Shown in pieces: positions 1-9,244 of a DNA stretch of 64,000 bases. This stretch comes from Caldisericia bacterium (GTDB taxonomy: Bacteria; Caldisericota; Caldisericia; B22-G15), in the NCBI GenBank assembly GCA_030018355.1, contig JASEFN010000002.1, positions 110,699 through 174,698 on the forward strand, in the 5' to 3' direction. Under the pieces are notes generated by a model. It had not been told where the DNA came from. It did not search any database and was given only the letters and a program-made list of their open reading frames with translations. Every line of letters begins with the position of its first letter. Within the stretch, counting starts at the first letter, position 1. Both the position numbers and the translations under genes were made by a program.

Positions 1-1587
1 TCTCTTGAACTTTTTGAGATTTATGAAGGAGATATATTATACAAAAAAGATACAAGTAAAATTCTCTATACATATTTTATAGAGGATAGAGATAGTTATT
101 ATAGAATTAATTTTTATTATACTGCAAATGATGAAACTAAAACATTTAAATTTGTTTATAAATTAAAAGGTGTAATTCATGTTTATGAAGATTATGGTGA
201 ATTTTATTGGAAACTTCAAGGAGAGGGTTGGGATAAAAAAATTGGCGAATTTGAATCAAATATAAGACTTGTTTCACCAATTCCAAAAGATGAATATTTT
301 ATTTGGGCTCATGGGCCACTTTGGGGAGAAATAAAAAAGATTGATGATAAAACAATCTATCTTTATGTTAATGATGTCCCTCCACATAAATTTGTTGAAG
401 TAAGAGTCCTAATTCCATCATCATATTTTACTGTTGAAACCATAAATAAAGGAAACATAAAAGAGAGTGTTATAAAAGAAGAGACAAGATGGGCAAATGA
501 GGCAAATAGAGAAAGAATTTTTGCAAAAATAAATATTTGGTTACCATTATTGGTTTTCTTTTTACTAATTTTTCTTTTAATTTATCAATATTTAAAATAT
601 GGAAAAGAATTTAATATTCCTAAAAATTATGAATATTTTAGAGAGCCACCAAGTGATATTAAACCAGCAATTTTAGGTCATCTTATCACTTTTGGTGCAT
701 TTCAAGAATCTTTTTTAAAAGCAACAATAATGGATTTAATTCATCAAGGAATAATAGATTTAGAAGAGAGTTCGTCTTCAACAAAAAATTTATCTTTTAT
801 TCTTGATAAAGGAAACTATCAAAAGAAAGAGAGTTTACTTTCAGAATTTGAGAAAATATTGATTGATAAAATTTTATTTGATAAGGGTGATAGATTTACA
901 ATAAAAGAACTTAATAATAAAATAAGAAAAAATAAAGAAAAATATTATTATAATTTTGAAAAATTCAAAGAAGAAATTAAAAAAGAATCTAAAAATTATG
1001 ATTTTTTTGATAAAGTTAGTGAAAAGAAAAGCGTATTCACTATTGGTTTAGGATGCATTATACCAGTCTTATCAATAATTTTAACAGTTTTATTTAGAAA
1101 CCTTTTTTATCTTATTTGGTTAATTTTATCCCCGATATACTTTATAACTGGGTTTTTTGCGATAAAAAGAAGATCTTTTAAAGGTAAAGAAGAGTTTGAT
1201 AAGTGGATGGCATTCAAAAGATTTTTAAGTGATTTTTCAAATTTAAAAGAGTATGGTCCAAAATCTATAGTTTTGTGGGAAAAATATTTAATTTATGGAA
1301 CAGTTTTGGGTGTTTCAAAAACTGTTCTTAAAGCACTTAAAATTATATTTCCTCAAATAGAAGATATTGAAAATGGAAGATTAATAGGGTTTGCTGGGAC
1401 TTCCCATTTTTCAAGTTTTAATAAGGGATTAAACTATATAAATTCTGCAATTACAAATATAGTTTCTGCAACATCTCACTCTTACAAAACTTCAAGAAGT
1501 TCATGGAGTTCTGGCGGTGGAAGAGGTGGAGGATTTTCAGGAGGTGGAGGGGGTGGAGGTGGAGGATCTGGTGGAGGTATGGGCTAA
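1..1587 (+). CDS. DUF2207 (YciQ-like) membrane protein, 5' truncated
   Basis: The reading frame is open from the first base of the window, so the N-terminus lies outside it. The visible 528 residues begin with a beta-rich extracytoplasmic region (Trp and Tyr rich, about residues 1-175) typical of DUF2207. A membrane helix follows (about 180-198), then a cytoplasmic part, two more hydrophobic segments (about 345-390), and a tail made almost only of Gly and Ser. The Gly-rich tail with His/Ser/Trp before it is characteristic of YciQ/DUF2207 proteins. Function in this family is not established; a membrane or envelope role is inferred. A TTG at 550 could be mistaken for a start, but the frame is open and conserved upstream of it. 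Confidence 0.85.
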   Translation, partial: SLELFEIYEGDILYKKDTSKILYTYFIEDRDSYYRINFYYTANDETKTFKFVYKLKGVIHVYEDYGEFYWKLQGEGWDKKIGEFESNIRLVSPIPKDEYFIWAHGPLWGEIKKIDDKTIYLYVNDVPPHKFVEVRVLIPSSYFTVETINKGNIKESVIKEETRWANEANRERIFAKINIWLPLLVFFLLIFLLIYQYLKYGKEFNIPKNYEYFREPPSDIKPAILGHLITFGAFQESFLKATIMDLIHQGIIDLEESSSSTKNLSFILDKGNYQKKESLLSEFEKILIDKILFDKGDRFTIKELNNKIRKNKEKYYYNFEKFKEEIKKESKNYDFFDKVSEKKSVFTIGLGCIIPVLSIILTVLFRNLFYLIWLILSPIYFITGFFAIKRRSFKGKEEFDKWMAFKRFLSDFSNLKEYGPKSIVLWEKYLIYGTVLGVSKTVLKALKIIFPQIEDIENGRLIGFAGTSHFSSFNKGLNYINSAITNIVSATSHSYKTSRSSWSSGGGRGGGFSGGGGGGGGGSGGGMG

Positions 1588-1592
1588 AAAAA

Positions 1593-1616
1593 TAATGATT
1601 TGCTCATTAATCATTA
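1593..1616. repeat. 8-bp inverted repeat after DUF2207 gene
   Basis: TAATGATT at 1593-1600 and AATCATTA at 1609-1616 are perfect complements around an 8-nt loop, 6 nt after the stop codon. The stem is all A/T except one pair and there is no T-run after it, so it would be at best a weak terminator. Confidence 0.35.
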
Positions 1617-1625
1617 ATATGTTAA

Positions 1626-1644
1626 TTTGGTGTCTGACACCAAA
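1626..1644. repeat. Perfect palindrome TTTGGTGTC-T-GACACCAAA
   Basis: Nine-base arms (1626-1634 and 1636-1644) match perfectly around one base. GGTGTC/GACACC palindromes of this kind recur in many bacterial genomes as REP-like elements. Here it sits just before a decayed gene. No second copy was noticed in this window. Confidence 0.5.
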
Positions 1645-1649
1645 ATAAC

Positions 1650-2163
1650 ATGAGGAGGATATTTACGGAATATAAATGGTATGAGGACGAAAATTTTTGG
1701 AAAACATTGCAACCAATATTTTTTAATGAAGATAGAATAAAGAATACTTCTCTTGAAGTAGATAAAAAATGGCTATAAAAAAGAGTAAAGAAGAGGGTTT
1801 GAATATAGAATTTATAAAAGAAGATATGAGAAATTTTTATAGGGAAAATTACTAATTGATTTAATAGGAAAAGAGATTCTTGCAAGAATATTTAGAGCAA
1901 GAGATTGGTATAAAGTGGGTGATTTTATTGTTTTAGAAGAGAGGAAAATTTTAGGGGATTTTGAAAGAATTGAATCAAAATGGATTATTATTAAAGATAA
2001 AAAAATCAAAGAGTTCACTATTAAATTAAGATTATACTCTGCTTTTGAAATAAAATCACTTTTAAAAGAGTGTGGTTTTAGAAAAGTAGAAATTTTTGGA
2101 GACCTAAATGGTTCTCCTTATGATTATAAGGCATCAAGATTGATTGTTGTTGGTACAAAATAA
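1650..2163 (+). pseudogene. Decayed class I SAM-dependent methyltransferase
   Basis: Three fragments read as one methyltransferase with pieces missing. From ATG 1650 the frame reads a typical N-terminus (TEYKWYEDENFWK...) up to a stop after residue 43. A second piece (about 1770-1854) holds the segment normally following motif I (NIEFIKEDMRNF) and ends in a stop. A third piece runs from about 1853 to the stop at 2163 and holds the conserved C-terminal half (LIDLIGKEILARIF, then a long intact tail). The glycine-rich SAM-binding motif I and the motif IV region are absent, so the product cannot bind SAM normally. The loss is by internal deletions rather than point stops alone. The best modern ORF starts at 1915 (82 residues), but no function is likely. 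Confidence 0.75.
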
Positions 2164-2164
2164 A

Positions 2165-4672
2165 TTAAATATAAGGATAAATTATTGTTATCTTTTTAAG
2201 TAGGTTGTCCCATAAAACTTTTGCATCTACAGCTTCAGCAATAAATCTTAATGGAACCATAACTCTTCCTGGTTTTACAATTATTGGAGAAGAATCCATA
2301 AAATATTCTTTGAAGTTAACTAAATAATTTTTCTTATCAACCCACATTAAAACAACTTTATCATAGAGAGTAAAAGAAATGCTTTTATCTATTTCATTAT
2401 AAGAAATATTTCCACCAAGTGCTTCTAATAAAAATCTTATTGGAACATATGTTCTTCCATTTAAGATGAATGGAGAAGTATCAATCTCTTTTTCAAATCC
2501 ATTTATAAATATTTTTTTACTACCTATAAAAAGTTCAACTGTTTTCTTTTCGACCTTATAAACTGTTTTTAATACAACAGTTTTATTTTTTGCTAAATCG
2601 TAAGTTTCAATATTTAATTTATTGATACCATCATTTAAAGGTATTTCTATTTCAAAATTATCACCTTCAAATAAACCATAATCAATACTATTTATATAAA
2701 TTTTCACCCTTTCATTAACTTTACCTTTTATAGTTAAAATATTAGAAGTTGTTTTAAAAACATCTTTAATATCAAAGTCAACTATAGGTGGTGTTAGATC
2801 GCAGACTATTTTTAGTAAATACTCTTTTGAATTTCCAAACTTATCTATTGCTTTAAATTTGATTTCATTTTCTCCTTCAATTAAATTTATATCAACAAAA
2901 AATTTTCCCTCTTCGTTTAATTTAATTTCATTTTCTAAAAAATAAACTCTTGCGTCTTTTTCAGTCTCTCCATAAATTGTTATGCTATTTTTATTTGTAA
3001 TAAAACCATCTTCAATATTAAATTTTATTTCTGGTGGGGTGCTATCTTTTACAAATTTAAATTTTATTAAAACTTCTTTTGTATCAGTTTTACCAATTAG
3101 TTTTATTATAAATTCATAATCTTTATCATAAATTGGATCTTCTATTTTTATATATCCACTTATTTTTTCTTTTCCTGAAAATTCATTTTTTGGTAAAATA
3201 ATTTCCTCTGGTGCTTCAATTATTCCTTCTCCTTCAACTTCAAATTGAAAAGGAATTTTCTCTTTATACTCTATCTCTCCAAAATCAATTAATTCTTTAT
3301 CTATTTTTATCTCACCTAAATTAATAAAGTATTCTGATACTTCTCCATTTTTAATACTAACTTTATATTTTCTTCCCTTTATTAAGATTGTATATTCGCC
3401 TTCCTCTAAAAAATAGTTAAAGAGACCCTTTTTTTGTGTTTTCTTTTTTAAATTTTTTTCTAAAATTGAAACCTCTCCTTCATAAGGATTTCCATCTTGA
3501 TCTACAATTTTTAATCTTAATAATCCTAATTTATCAACATAATTCATTGCTACAAAAAATATTCCTTTTGTTTGTTCCCAAGTTGGTTCGATTAATTCAG
3601 GTGGTGGATCAAAAAATTCCTGTACTGAATTTAGTTCTATAGTAAATGCAAGAGAACCCATCTCTCCATATAAAAAATCAGTAAGATCGCCACTTGTAGG
3701 ATAAAGAGAACTTGATTGCATAGGATAGTAATCATATGGTCCAGGATAATCATTATCATTTGGTGGACCAGTTGTTTTCGCCATTTCAACTGCTAAATTT
3801 TCAAAAAGTTCTTTATCTTGAGTTGGTTCAGTTGTATAACCCCATGGGTATAAAATAAGTTCTGAAAATGAGTGATATGATAGAGCAATTGAAGGGGGAT
3901 TTTCATAAACAAGATCTCTTATAGCCATATTTTCAAATTCTGAAAATGGTGCTTTTCCTCTATATGTTTCAGATGAAGGAATAGATGAAGAGCCATCCGA
4001 TAAACCCCACATAAATCCATAGTTTCTATTATTATCAACTCCTCTTGAGGAATCAAAATTTAATGTTCTATTTTTTCTCCACATTCTGTCATATTTAATA
4101 GAATATTCAAAACCATCTGGATTTAAAATTGGGATTACCCAAATTTCAAAATTTTCAATCCACCTTTTAACATCTTTATTTAATTCATAATTATTTAATA
4201 AATACTCTATAATTTTCATTGGAATTTCAACACTCATCCACTCTCTTGCATGATGGCAACCTACAATTAAAATAGTAGGTTTATCCTCTTTATCCTTTTT
4301 TGAAATTTTTAAGGCATAAATATCTCTATTTTCAAATGTTTTACCAATTGATTTTAATTCAGTAATATCATTATATTTCTCATGATAAAAATTTAATTTT
4401 TCTATTACATCGTTTAATTTATGGTATCCAATTGGGTCTTCTCTAATTACTCTTACAATTTTATATGGAACATTTATCCTCTGAGTTCCATTGTATAAAT
4501 ATAAAAAACCATCTTCTGTTTCTTTTATAAATTCTAAAGACGAAGGCTCTCTATCTAATTTATTTTCAAGTAATATAAGAAAATATGGATTTTTTGCTTT
4601 AACAAGAGAAATTAAGGGTATAAGTGAAAATATTATTAATAAAAGAATAAATCTTTTGATTATCCTTTTCAT
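2165..4672 (-). CDS. Secreted M14 zinc carboxypeptidase with C-terminal copper-amine-oxidase-N-like domain
   Basis: An 835-residue exported protein. It has a signal peptide (about residues 1-26, cleavage after VKA) and an M14 peptidase domain (about 75-395). The domain holds the HxxE zinc motif in GCHHAREW near residue 140, the third zinc ligand in YHSFSEL near 268 and the catalytic Glu in TIELNS near 345. Beta-sandwich, Ig-like or carboxypeptidase-regulatory repeats follow (about 400-715). The last 110 residues hold two copies of a FVPIRFLLEA / MVPLRFIAEA motif, which marks the copper-amine-oxidase N-like domain common on wall-associated proteins of thermophilic Firmicutes and relatives. It should hydrolyse C-terminal residues from extracellular peptides. 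The stop lies only 1 nt from the methyltransferase remnant; the upstream neighbour in its operon is the peroxiredoxin, overlapping by one base. Confidence 0.88.
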   Translation of the reverse strand: MKRIIKRFILLLIIFSLIPLISLVKAKNPYFLILLENKLDREPSSLEFIKETEDGFLYLYNGTQRINVPYKIVRVIREDPIGYHKLNDVIEKLNFYHEKYNDITELKSIGKTFENRDIYALKISKKDKEDKPTILIVGCHHAREWMSVEIPMKIIEYLLNNYELNKDVKRWIENFEIWVIPILNPDGFEYSIKYDRMWRKNRTLNFDSSRGVDNNRNYGFMWGLSDGSSSIPSSETYRGKAPFSEFENMAIRDLVYENPPSIALSYHSFSELILYPWGYTTEPTQDKELFENLAVEMAKTTGPPNDNDYPGPYDYYPMQSSSLYPTSGDLTDFLYGEMGSLAFTIELNSVQEFFDPPPELIEPTWEQTKGIFFVAMNYVDKLGLLRLKIVDQDGNPYEGEVSILEKNLKKKTQKKGLFNYFLEEGEYTILIKGRKYKVSIKNGEVSEYFINLGEIKIDKELIDFGEIEYKEKIPFQFEVEGEGIIEAPEEIILPKNEFSGKEKISGYIKIEDPIYDKDYEFIIKLIGKTDTKEVLIKFKFVKDSTPPEIKFNIEDGFITNKNSITIYGETEKDARVYFLENEIKLNEEGKFFVDINLIEGENEIKFKAIDKFGNSKEYLLKIVCDLTPPIVDFDIKDVFKTTSNILTIKGKVNERVKIYINSIDYGLFEGDNFEIEIPLNDGINKLNIETYDLAKNKTVVLKTVYKVEKKTVELFIGSKKIFINGFEKEIDTSPFILNGRTYVPIRFLLEALGGNISYNEIDKSISFTLYDKVVLMWVDKKNYLVNFKEYFMDSSPIIVKPGRVMVPLRFIAEAVDAKVLWDNLLKKITIIYPYI

Positions 4673-5142
4673 TATTTAAGTGATTTTAAAAAGTCAAAAA
4701 TTTCTATTAATTCTGGTAATTTACTCAATTCATATATTTTTATAAAAATAATATCCCCTTTTTCATTAATTAAAATATTTGCTCTTTCAGAAAAACCCTC
4801 TTTATCTCTAAACACACCATAAAGTTTTGAAATATCACCATGGGGCCAAAAATCTGAAAGTATTTTTAAATTTTTAAGTTTCATATGTTCTGCCCATGCT
4901 TTTTTAGTTGGTTGTGGATCAACACTTATTCCAAATGGTATTGTATTGAATTTTAAAAATTCGTCATAATTTTTCTCAAGATCCTTCATTTGTTGTTCAC
5001 ATATTGATGTCCAGGCAAGAGGATGAAATGAAAGAAGAACTCTTTTTCCTAAAAAATTTGATAAAGTTATTTTTTCTCCATTTTGATCTTTTAATGTAAA
5101 ATCTATAAATTTATTTCCTATCTTTAATGTTGTCGTTTCCAT
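4672..5142 (-). CDS. Peroxiredoxin (AhpC/TSA family)
   Basis: A 156-residue cytosolic thiol peroxidase that reduces peroxides through a cysteine. The hallmark P-x3-T-x2-C motif is present as PLAWTSIC, giving the peroxidatic Cys at about residue 48. No second conserved Cys is visible near the C-terminus, so it is probably a 1-Cys type or uses an external thiol. The start is supported by a GGAGGAAGAATT-type Shine-Dalgarno about 5 nt upstream. It overlaps the carboxypeptidase gene by one base (ATGA-type junction), so the two are likely co-transcribed. Confidence 0.85.
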   Translation of the reverse strand: METTTLKIGNKFIDFTLKDQNGEKITLSNFLGKRVLLSFHPLAWTSICEQQMKDLEKNYDEFLKFNTIPFGISVDPQPTKKAWAEHMKLKNLKILSDFWPHGDISKLYGVFRDKEGFSERANILINEKGDIIFIKIYELSKLPELIEIFDFLKSLK

Positions 5143-5173
5143 AATTCTTCCTCCTTTTATAATTGTTTTAATT

Positions 5174-8100
5174 TTAAACTAATTTGCCTTCATTGTAAAG
5201 TTCAATTAAAGCATCAACAACTTGAGGGTCATATAAAATTCCTTTATTTTCTTTTAACTCTTTTAAAGCATCCTCCACACTATATGCTGGTCTATATGGT
5301 CTATGTGAAGTCATTGCTTCAAAAACATCACAAACAGCAATTATTCTTGCTTCAAGAAGAATTTCATCATCTTTTAAACCAAAAGGATATCCTGAACCAT
5401 TTAACCTTTCATGATGTTGAAGAATTGCTAATTTTATCTCTTCAGGTAAATCAAAATCTTTAATAAGTTCATAACCATATCTTGGATGTTCTTTAATAAT
5501 TTCATACTCCTTTTCAGTTAGTTTTGATGGTTTTGTTAAGATTTCAAAGGGAAGAATTAGTTTTCCAATATCATGGATGAGCGATGCAATTTTTAAATTT
5601 TCAATTTCATCATGACTTAATTTTAACTTCTCACCTATTTGAACTGCAAGTTTATTTACCTTTTCTTGGTGTCCATGAGTATAGGGATCTTTTAATTCGG
5701 CAATTTTGTCAATTAAATGAAGAATTTGATTTAAAAATTTATTTACTTTTTCTAAATTTCTTATATTTTCAATTGCTAAACCTAATGATCCTGCAAGAAT
5801 TAATAATCTTTCTGCATCTCTTTGAGAAAACGCATTTTCTTTTTCACTTACTAATCTCAAAAAACCTATTACTTTATCCCCAACAATGATGGGGATATTC
5901 ATGAAAGACTTTATAATTGGTATTTTTACTAAACATGACAATGTTTTGTCTTTTGAGGTATCATTTATAATTAATGGTTTTTTATTTTCTAAAACCAAAA
6001 GATTTGAAGGAGAGTCGTTAATGTCAATTTCTAAATTTTTAATGAAATTTTCAATACCATATTTCTCAAACCCTTTATAAATTTTAGTTTTTACTCTCAT
6101 TCCTTCAATTAATGCAATATCTGAACAATCTGATTTAACAATATCTTCAATTTCCTTAATAAATAATTTTAATAATTCATCTAAATTCTTTTGAGAAATA
6201 AGCATGTTTATTATTTTTCTTATTTTATTTTGAATATACAACTCTTCATTTAATGCTCCAATTAAATTTTCAATTTCTTTCTCTTTCTGTTTTAATTGAG
6301 TTATATCTTCTGCAAAACCAGCAATACCTATTACATTTCCAGAATCATCAAAAATTGGAGATTTAGTTGTTCTGAATATATGAGTTTTGTTATTTATAGT
6401 TAAGACATCTTCTGTAGTTATTTTATTTTTACTTTCTATTACACTTTTATCAATTTCTTTAATTTTCTTTGCTTCATTTTCACTAAATAAATCAAAGTCA
6501 GATTTGTTAATTATTTCGTTTATAGGAAGATCAAACTTTTTTGAAAATGTTTCATTTACATATATATATTTTCCATTTATATCTTTTATAAAAATTATCT
6601 CATCAGATGTATCTAATATTTTATTTAATAGTTCTTCCTTTTCTCTTAATGCTTTTTGGAATTTTAACTCTTTTGTTATATCAATACCAGATGAGAGTAA
6701 TTTCTTTTCTCCTTTTTGATCCAATATAAAACTATTTTTCCATAAGATAATTTTCTCTTCTCCATTTTTTGATTTAATAGGATTTATATTAACTTTTACT
6801 TCTTCAATTTCTCCTTTTTTTAATTTATCATAAAATATCTTCAATTTATCTTTATAATATTCTGGTGTAAAATAATCAACCCAACTTTTCCCAATTATTT
6901 CCTCTCTTTCATACCCTAAAATCTCCTCTCCCTTTTTATTTATGTACAAGATATTACCATCTAAATCTTCAATCGTTACTATTGCTTCAATGTTATCAAG
7001 TAAAATTAATGAAAAGTCTTTCTCTCTTTTTAATTCATGAGTTAAAAATTTTTCTTTTGTTATATCGTTTATAGTGAGAAGATAGTAATATAAATTATAA
7101 TCTTTATCGAAAATTAGGTAAAAAGTTAAATTTAAAATTTTAATGTTTTCTTTATTTTTATATTCTATTTCTAATTTGTATTCGCTTAATTTATTTTCAA
7201 AAAATTCTTCTAACTTTTCATCATATTTAATGTTAAATAACTCTTTTATATCTTTCCCAATTATTTCCTCTCTTTCATACCCTAAAATCTCCTCTCCCTT
7301 TTTATTCACAAAATTTATTATTCTATTTTTTTCAAAAACAATTATTCCAATTGGAATATTATTGAAAATTGATTCAAATTTTCTCTCTATTTTTCTTGGT
7401 TCTGAAATTTTAGATTCAATATTTAACTCTTTTGAATAAAAAGAAAAAATATTTTTTCCAATAGATTTTGCATGATACATGGCCATATCTGCCTTCTTAA
7501 TCAGTTCATCCAATTCTTCTCCATCATCTGGATATATTGATATTCCAATATTCACTCCAGTATCAACTTTAATTTCATTTATAATTAGATTATCAAAAAT
7601 ATTGTTTATAAACCTTTTTGTAATTGATATTAAACAGTCTATATCTTTGATATTCGTTACGAGAATTAAAAATTCATCTCCACCTGCTCTTGCAATTAAA
7701 TCATATTTTCTTAAATTCTTTTCAAATTTTTTTGCAATTTCTTTTAAAACTATATCACCGAAACTATGTCCATACTTATCATTTATATATTTAAACTCAT
7801 ATAAATCAACAAATAAAATTGCAAGTTTTTCATTATATCTTTTTGCTCTTTCTTTTTCAATATTAAATTTTTCCTCAAAAAAGGCTTTGTTATATAAACC
7901 TGTAAGTGTGTCATGAGTTGAGAGAAATTTTAATTCTTCTTCTCTTCTTTTTTTCTCAGATAAATCAATATAAAGGCCAATGATTCCTTTTATTTCACCA
8001 TTTATAATAATTGGGGAACCAGATATAGAGACAGGAATAACTGTTCCATCTTTCCTTTTTCTTTTTGTTTCAAAATTTACATATCCAGTTTTTAGAGCAA

Positions 8101-8341
8101 TCTCATCAAGTTTTTTTCCTTCATCTTTCAACTCTTCTGGAACAAAAAAAGTATCATTTATATTTTTGCCTTTAAGATCATCTAAAGTAAATCCAAAAAT
8201 TTCAGTAAACTTTGGATTAATATCAATAATAAAACCCTTGTCATCAACAAAAACAAGTGCTTCAGGATGATTATAAAAAAAACTTTTAAACTTTTCAAAA
8301 CTTTCTTTTAAACTATCCTCAAACTTTTTCTTTAATTCCAT
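5174..8341 (-). CDS. PAS-GGDEF-PAS-PAS-PAS-GAF-HD-GYP cyclic-di-GMP regulator
   Basis: A 1055-residue soluble multidomain sensor. Order: PAS (about 15-135), GGDEF (about 138-300) with an intact GGDEF motif near residue 220, three further PAS domains (about 325-440, 445-565, 570-690), GAF (about 710-870) and HD-GYP (about 880-1055) with HDIGK near 923 and a GYP motif near 984. By family knowledge GGDEF makes cyclic-di-GMP and HD-GYP breaks it down, so both activities may be present and balanced by the PAS/GAF inputs. No transmembrane segment is seen. Two of the PAS domains share an identical 54-nt DNA stretch. The gene is divergent from the acyl carrier protein gene and shares its AT-rich promoter region; no clear Shine-Dalgarno precedes the ATG. 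Confidence 0.92.
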   Translation of the reverse strand: MELKKKFEDSLKESFEKFKSFFYNHPEALVFVDDKGFIIDINPKFTEIFGFTLDDLKGKNINDTFFVPEELKDEGKKLDEIALKTGYVNFETKRKRKDGTVIPVSISGSPIIINGEIKGIIGLYIDLSEKKRREEELKFLSTHDTLTGLYNKAFFEEKFNIEKERAKRYNEKLAILFVDLYEFKYINDKYGHSFGDIVLKEIAKKFEKNLRKYDLIARAGGDEFLILVTNIKDIDCLISITKRFINNIFDNLIINEIKVDTGVNIGISIYPDDGEELDELIKKADMAMYHAKSIGKNIFSFYSKELNIESKISEPRKIERKFESIFNNIPIGIIVFEKNRIINFVNKKGEEILGYEREEIIGKDIKELFNIKYDEKLEEFFENKLSEYKLEIEYKNKENIKILNLTFYLIFDKDYNLYYYLLTINDITKEKFLTHELKREKDFSLILLDNIEAIVTIEDLDGNILYINKKGEEILGYEREEIIGKSWVDYFTPEYYKDKLKIFYDKLKKGEIEEVKVNINPIKSKNGEEKIILWKNSFILDQKGEKKLLSSGIDITKELKFQKALREKEELLNKILDTSDEIIFIKDINGKYIYVNETFSKKFDLPINEIINKSDFDLFSENEAKKIKEIDKSVIESKNKITTEDVLTINNKTHIFRTTKSPIFDDSGNVIGIAGFAEDITQLKQKEKEIENLIGALNEELYIQNKIRKIINMLISQKNLDELLKLFIKEIEDIVKSDCSDIALIEGMRVKTKIYKGFEKYGIENFIKNLEIDINDSPSNLLVLENKKPLIINDTSKDKTLSCLVKIPIIKSFMNIPIIVGDKVIGFLRLVSEKENAFSQRDAERLLILAGSLGLAIENIRNLEKVNKFLNQILHLIDKIAELKDPYTHGHQEKVNKLAVQIGEKLKLSHDEIENLKIASLIHDIGKLILPFEILTKPSKLTEKEYEIIKEHPRYGYELIKDFDLPEEIKLAILQHHERLNGSGYPFGLKDDEILLEARIIAVCDVFEAMTSHRPYRPAYSVEDALKELKENKGILYDPQVVDALIELYNEGKLV
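6887..7306. repeat. 54-nt identical direct repeat within PAS-encoding DNA (6887-6940 and 7253-7306)
   Basis: The two 54-nt copies are identical base for base and start 366 nt (122 codons) apart, in the same reading frame. Both encode the NKKGEEILGYEREEIIGK segment of neighbouring PAS domains. Identity at silent positions suggests recent duplication or gene conversion between domains. Confidence 0.9.
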
Positions 8342-8351
8342 TTTTAAATTA

Positions 8352-8364
8352 ATTATATTATAAT
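8352..8364. promoter_or_regulatory. Overlapping divergent -10 boxes between GGDEF gene and acyl carrier protein gene
   Basis: TATAAT reads on the plus strand at 8359-8364 (26 nt before the acyl carrier protein ATG). TATAAT also reads on the minus strand at 8352-8357 and 8357-8362. No clear TTGACA was found at the right spacing, so this is suggestive only. Confidence 0.4.
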
Positions 8365-8390
8365 GTAAAATTAGTTTAAAGGAGGAGATT

Positions 8391-8651
8391 ATGAATAAAG
8401 AAAAAATTAAAGAAAAAATTCTTGATATTCTTATTAATGGTGTTCATATAAAAAGAGCAAAAGTTCTTGCAAAGGAAAATCCCAAATTTATTGAAGATCT
8501 TGAAATGGATTCATTAAATATCCTCGATTTGATTGAAAGGGTTGAAAAAGAGTTTAATATAGAGGTTATGGATGAAGATTTAGAAAAATTATCTGATTTG
8601 AATAGTGTTGTTGAGTATTTATATAAAAAAATTGGGGAACCCCATGGATAA
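8391..8651 (+). CDS. acpP: Acyl carrier protein
   Basis: An 86-residue helical carrier. The phosphopantetheine attachment motif is visible as EMDSLN with the serine at about residue 41, followed by the usual acidic helix (IERVEKEFNIEVMDEDL). It would carry acyl chains as thioesters for fatty acid or related synthesis. A strong Shine-Dalgarno (AAAGGAGGAGATT) precedes the ATG. No fatty acid synthesis genes adjoin it; it is a single-gene unit closed by a hairpin at its own 3' end. It could be a specialised rather than the main carrier protein. Confidence 0.85.
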   Translation: MNKEKIKEKILDILINGVHIKRAKVLAKENPKFIEDLEMDSLNILDLIERVEKEFNIEVMDEDLEKLSDLNSVVEYLYKKIGEPHG

Positions 8652-8675
8652 AAAACTCCAATAGGGTCCCCTTTT
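8634..8675. terminator. Hairpin terminator at end of acyl carrier protein gene
   Basis: GGGGAACCC (from 8634) pairs with GGGTCCCC (8664-8671) with one bulged base, followed by TTTT. The left arm overlaps the last codons of the gene. It lies between convergent genes (acyl carrier protein and hsp20) and may serve the plus-strand one. Confidence 0.5.
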
Positions 8676-8687
8676 AGATATTTTGAA

Positions 8688-9137
8688 TTATTTTAATTCA
8701 ATTTTCTTAATTTTTCTTTTAGCCTCTTCTTTTTTAGGCATTTTAATTTCTAAAACACCGTCTTTAAATTCTGCTTCTACTTTTTCTGGATCAACTTCTG
8801 CTGGAAGTGAGATAACTCTTTCAAATTTACCATAACAGATCTCTTTTCTTAAGTAATTCTCTTTTTTGGTTTCAGTTTCTTCTTTCTTTTCTCCTTTTAG
8901 ATGAACTTCATCCTCTGTTACTGTGATTTCAATGTTATCTTTCTTAAGACCTGGGAGTTCAGCCTTAAGAATTACTTCATTATCTGTTTCAATTAGGTCA
9001 ATACTGGGTCTGAAAGTAATTTCTCTTTCTCTTCTTAAAGGTATAAACTCTTCAAACATTCTATCAATTTCTCTTCTTAATTTTTCGAAGTCTGAAAAGA
9101 TATCAATGTCCCATGGTTCCCATCTTCTAATTGCCAT
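8688..9137 (-). CDS. Small heat shock protein, Hsp20/alpha-crystallin family
   Basis: A 149-residue holdase chaperone. The alpha-crystallin domain spans about residues 42-140, with the family's A-x-L-P-G-L motif (KAELPGLKKDNIEITV) and a second strand pattern (GKFERVISLPAEVD). The C-terminal end carries an IKKIEL tail resembling the I-x-I/V oligomerisation motif. The N-terminal arm contains RRWEPWDIDIFSDF. The start is placed at the ATG 8 nt after AGGAGG; an in-frame GTG and ATG further upstream overlap the Shine-Dalgarno. A clean sigma-A-type promoter lies upstream; no CIRCE element is seen there, so regulation differs from groESL. Confidence 0.93.
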   Translation of the reverse strand: MAIRRWEPWDIDIFSDFEKLRREIDRMFEEFIPLRREREITFRPSIDLIETDNEVILKAELPGLKKDNIEITVTEDEVHLKGEKKEETETKKENYLRKEICYGKFERVISLPAEVDPEKVEAEFKDGVLEIKMPKKEEAKRKIKKIELK

Positions 9138-9177
9138 AAACATCACCTCCTTTTATTAATTTTTATTATCAATTATT

Positions 9178-9205
9178 ATTATAATAAATAATTAAAATTT
9201 GTCAA
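9178..9205 (-). promoter_or_regulatory. Promoter of hsp20
   Basis: On the minus strand TTGACA (9205-9200) and TATAAT (9183-9178) are separated by 16 nt, matching the housekeeping-sigma consensus exactly in both boxes. It lies about 40 nt upstream of the hsp20 start. Confidence 0.7.
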
Positions 9206-9244
9206 GAGGTATGTATAGAAAAGTATATTAATAGGTTTTTTTAA

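Noticed and set aside
1501-1587. Gly-codon-rich stretch as a tandem repeat array
   Set aside because: It is the low-complexity Gly/Ser tail normal for DUF2207 proteins.
6387-8270. Several long plus-strand ORFs opposite the PAS/GGDEF/HD-GYP gene
   Set aside because: They lack ribosome binding sites and family features, and mirror the AT-rich coding strand of a clearly real gene.
9138-9146. Longer hsp20 starting at an upstream GTG or ATG
   Set aside because: Both codons overlap the AGGAGG Shine-Dalgarno, while the ATG at 9137 has ideal spacing.
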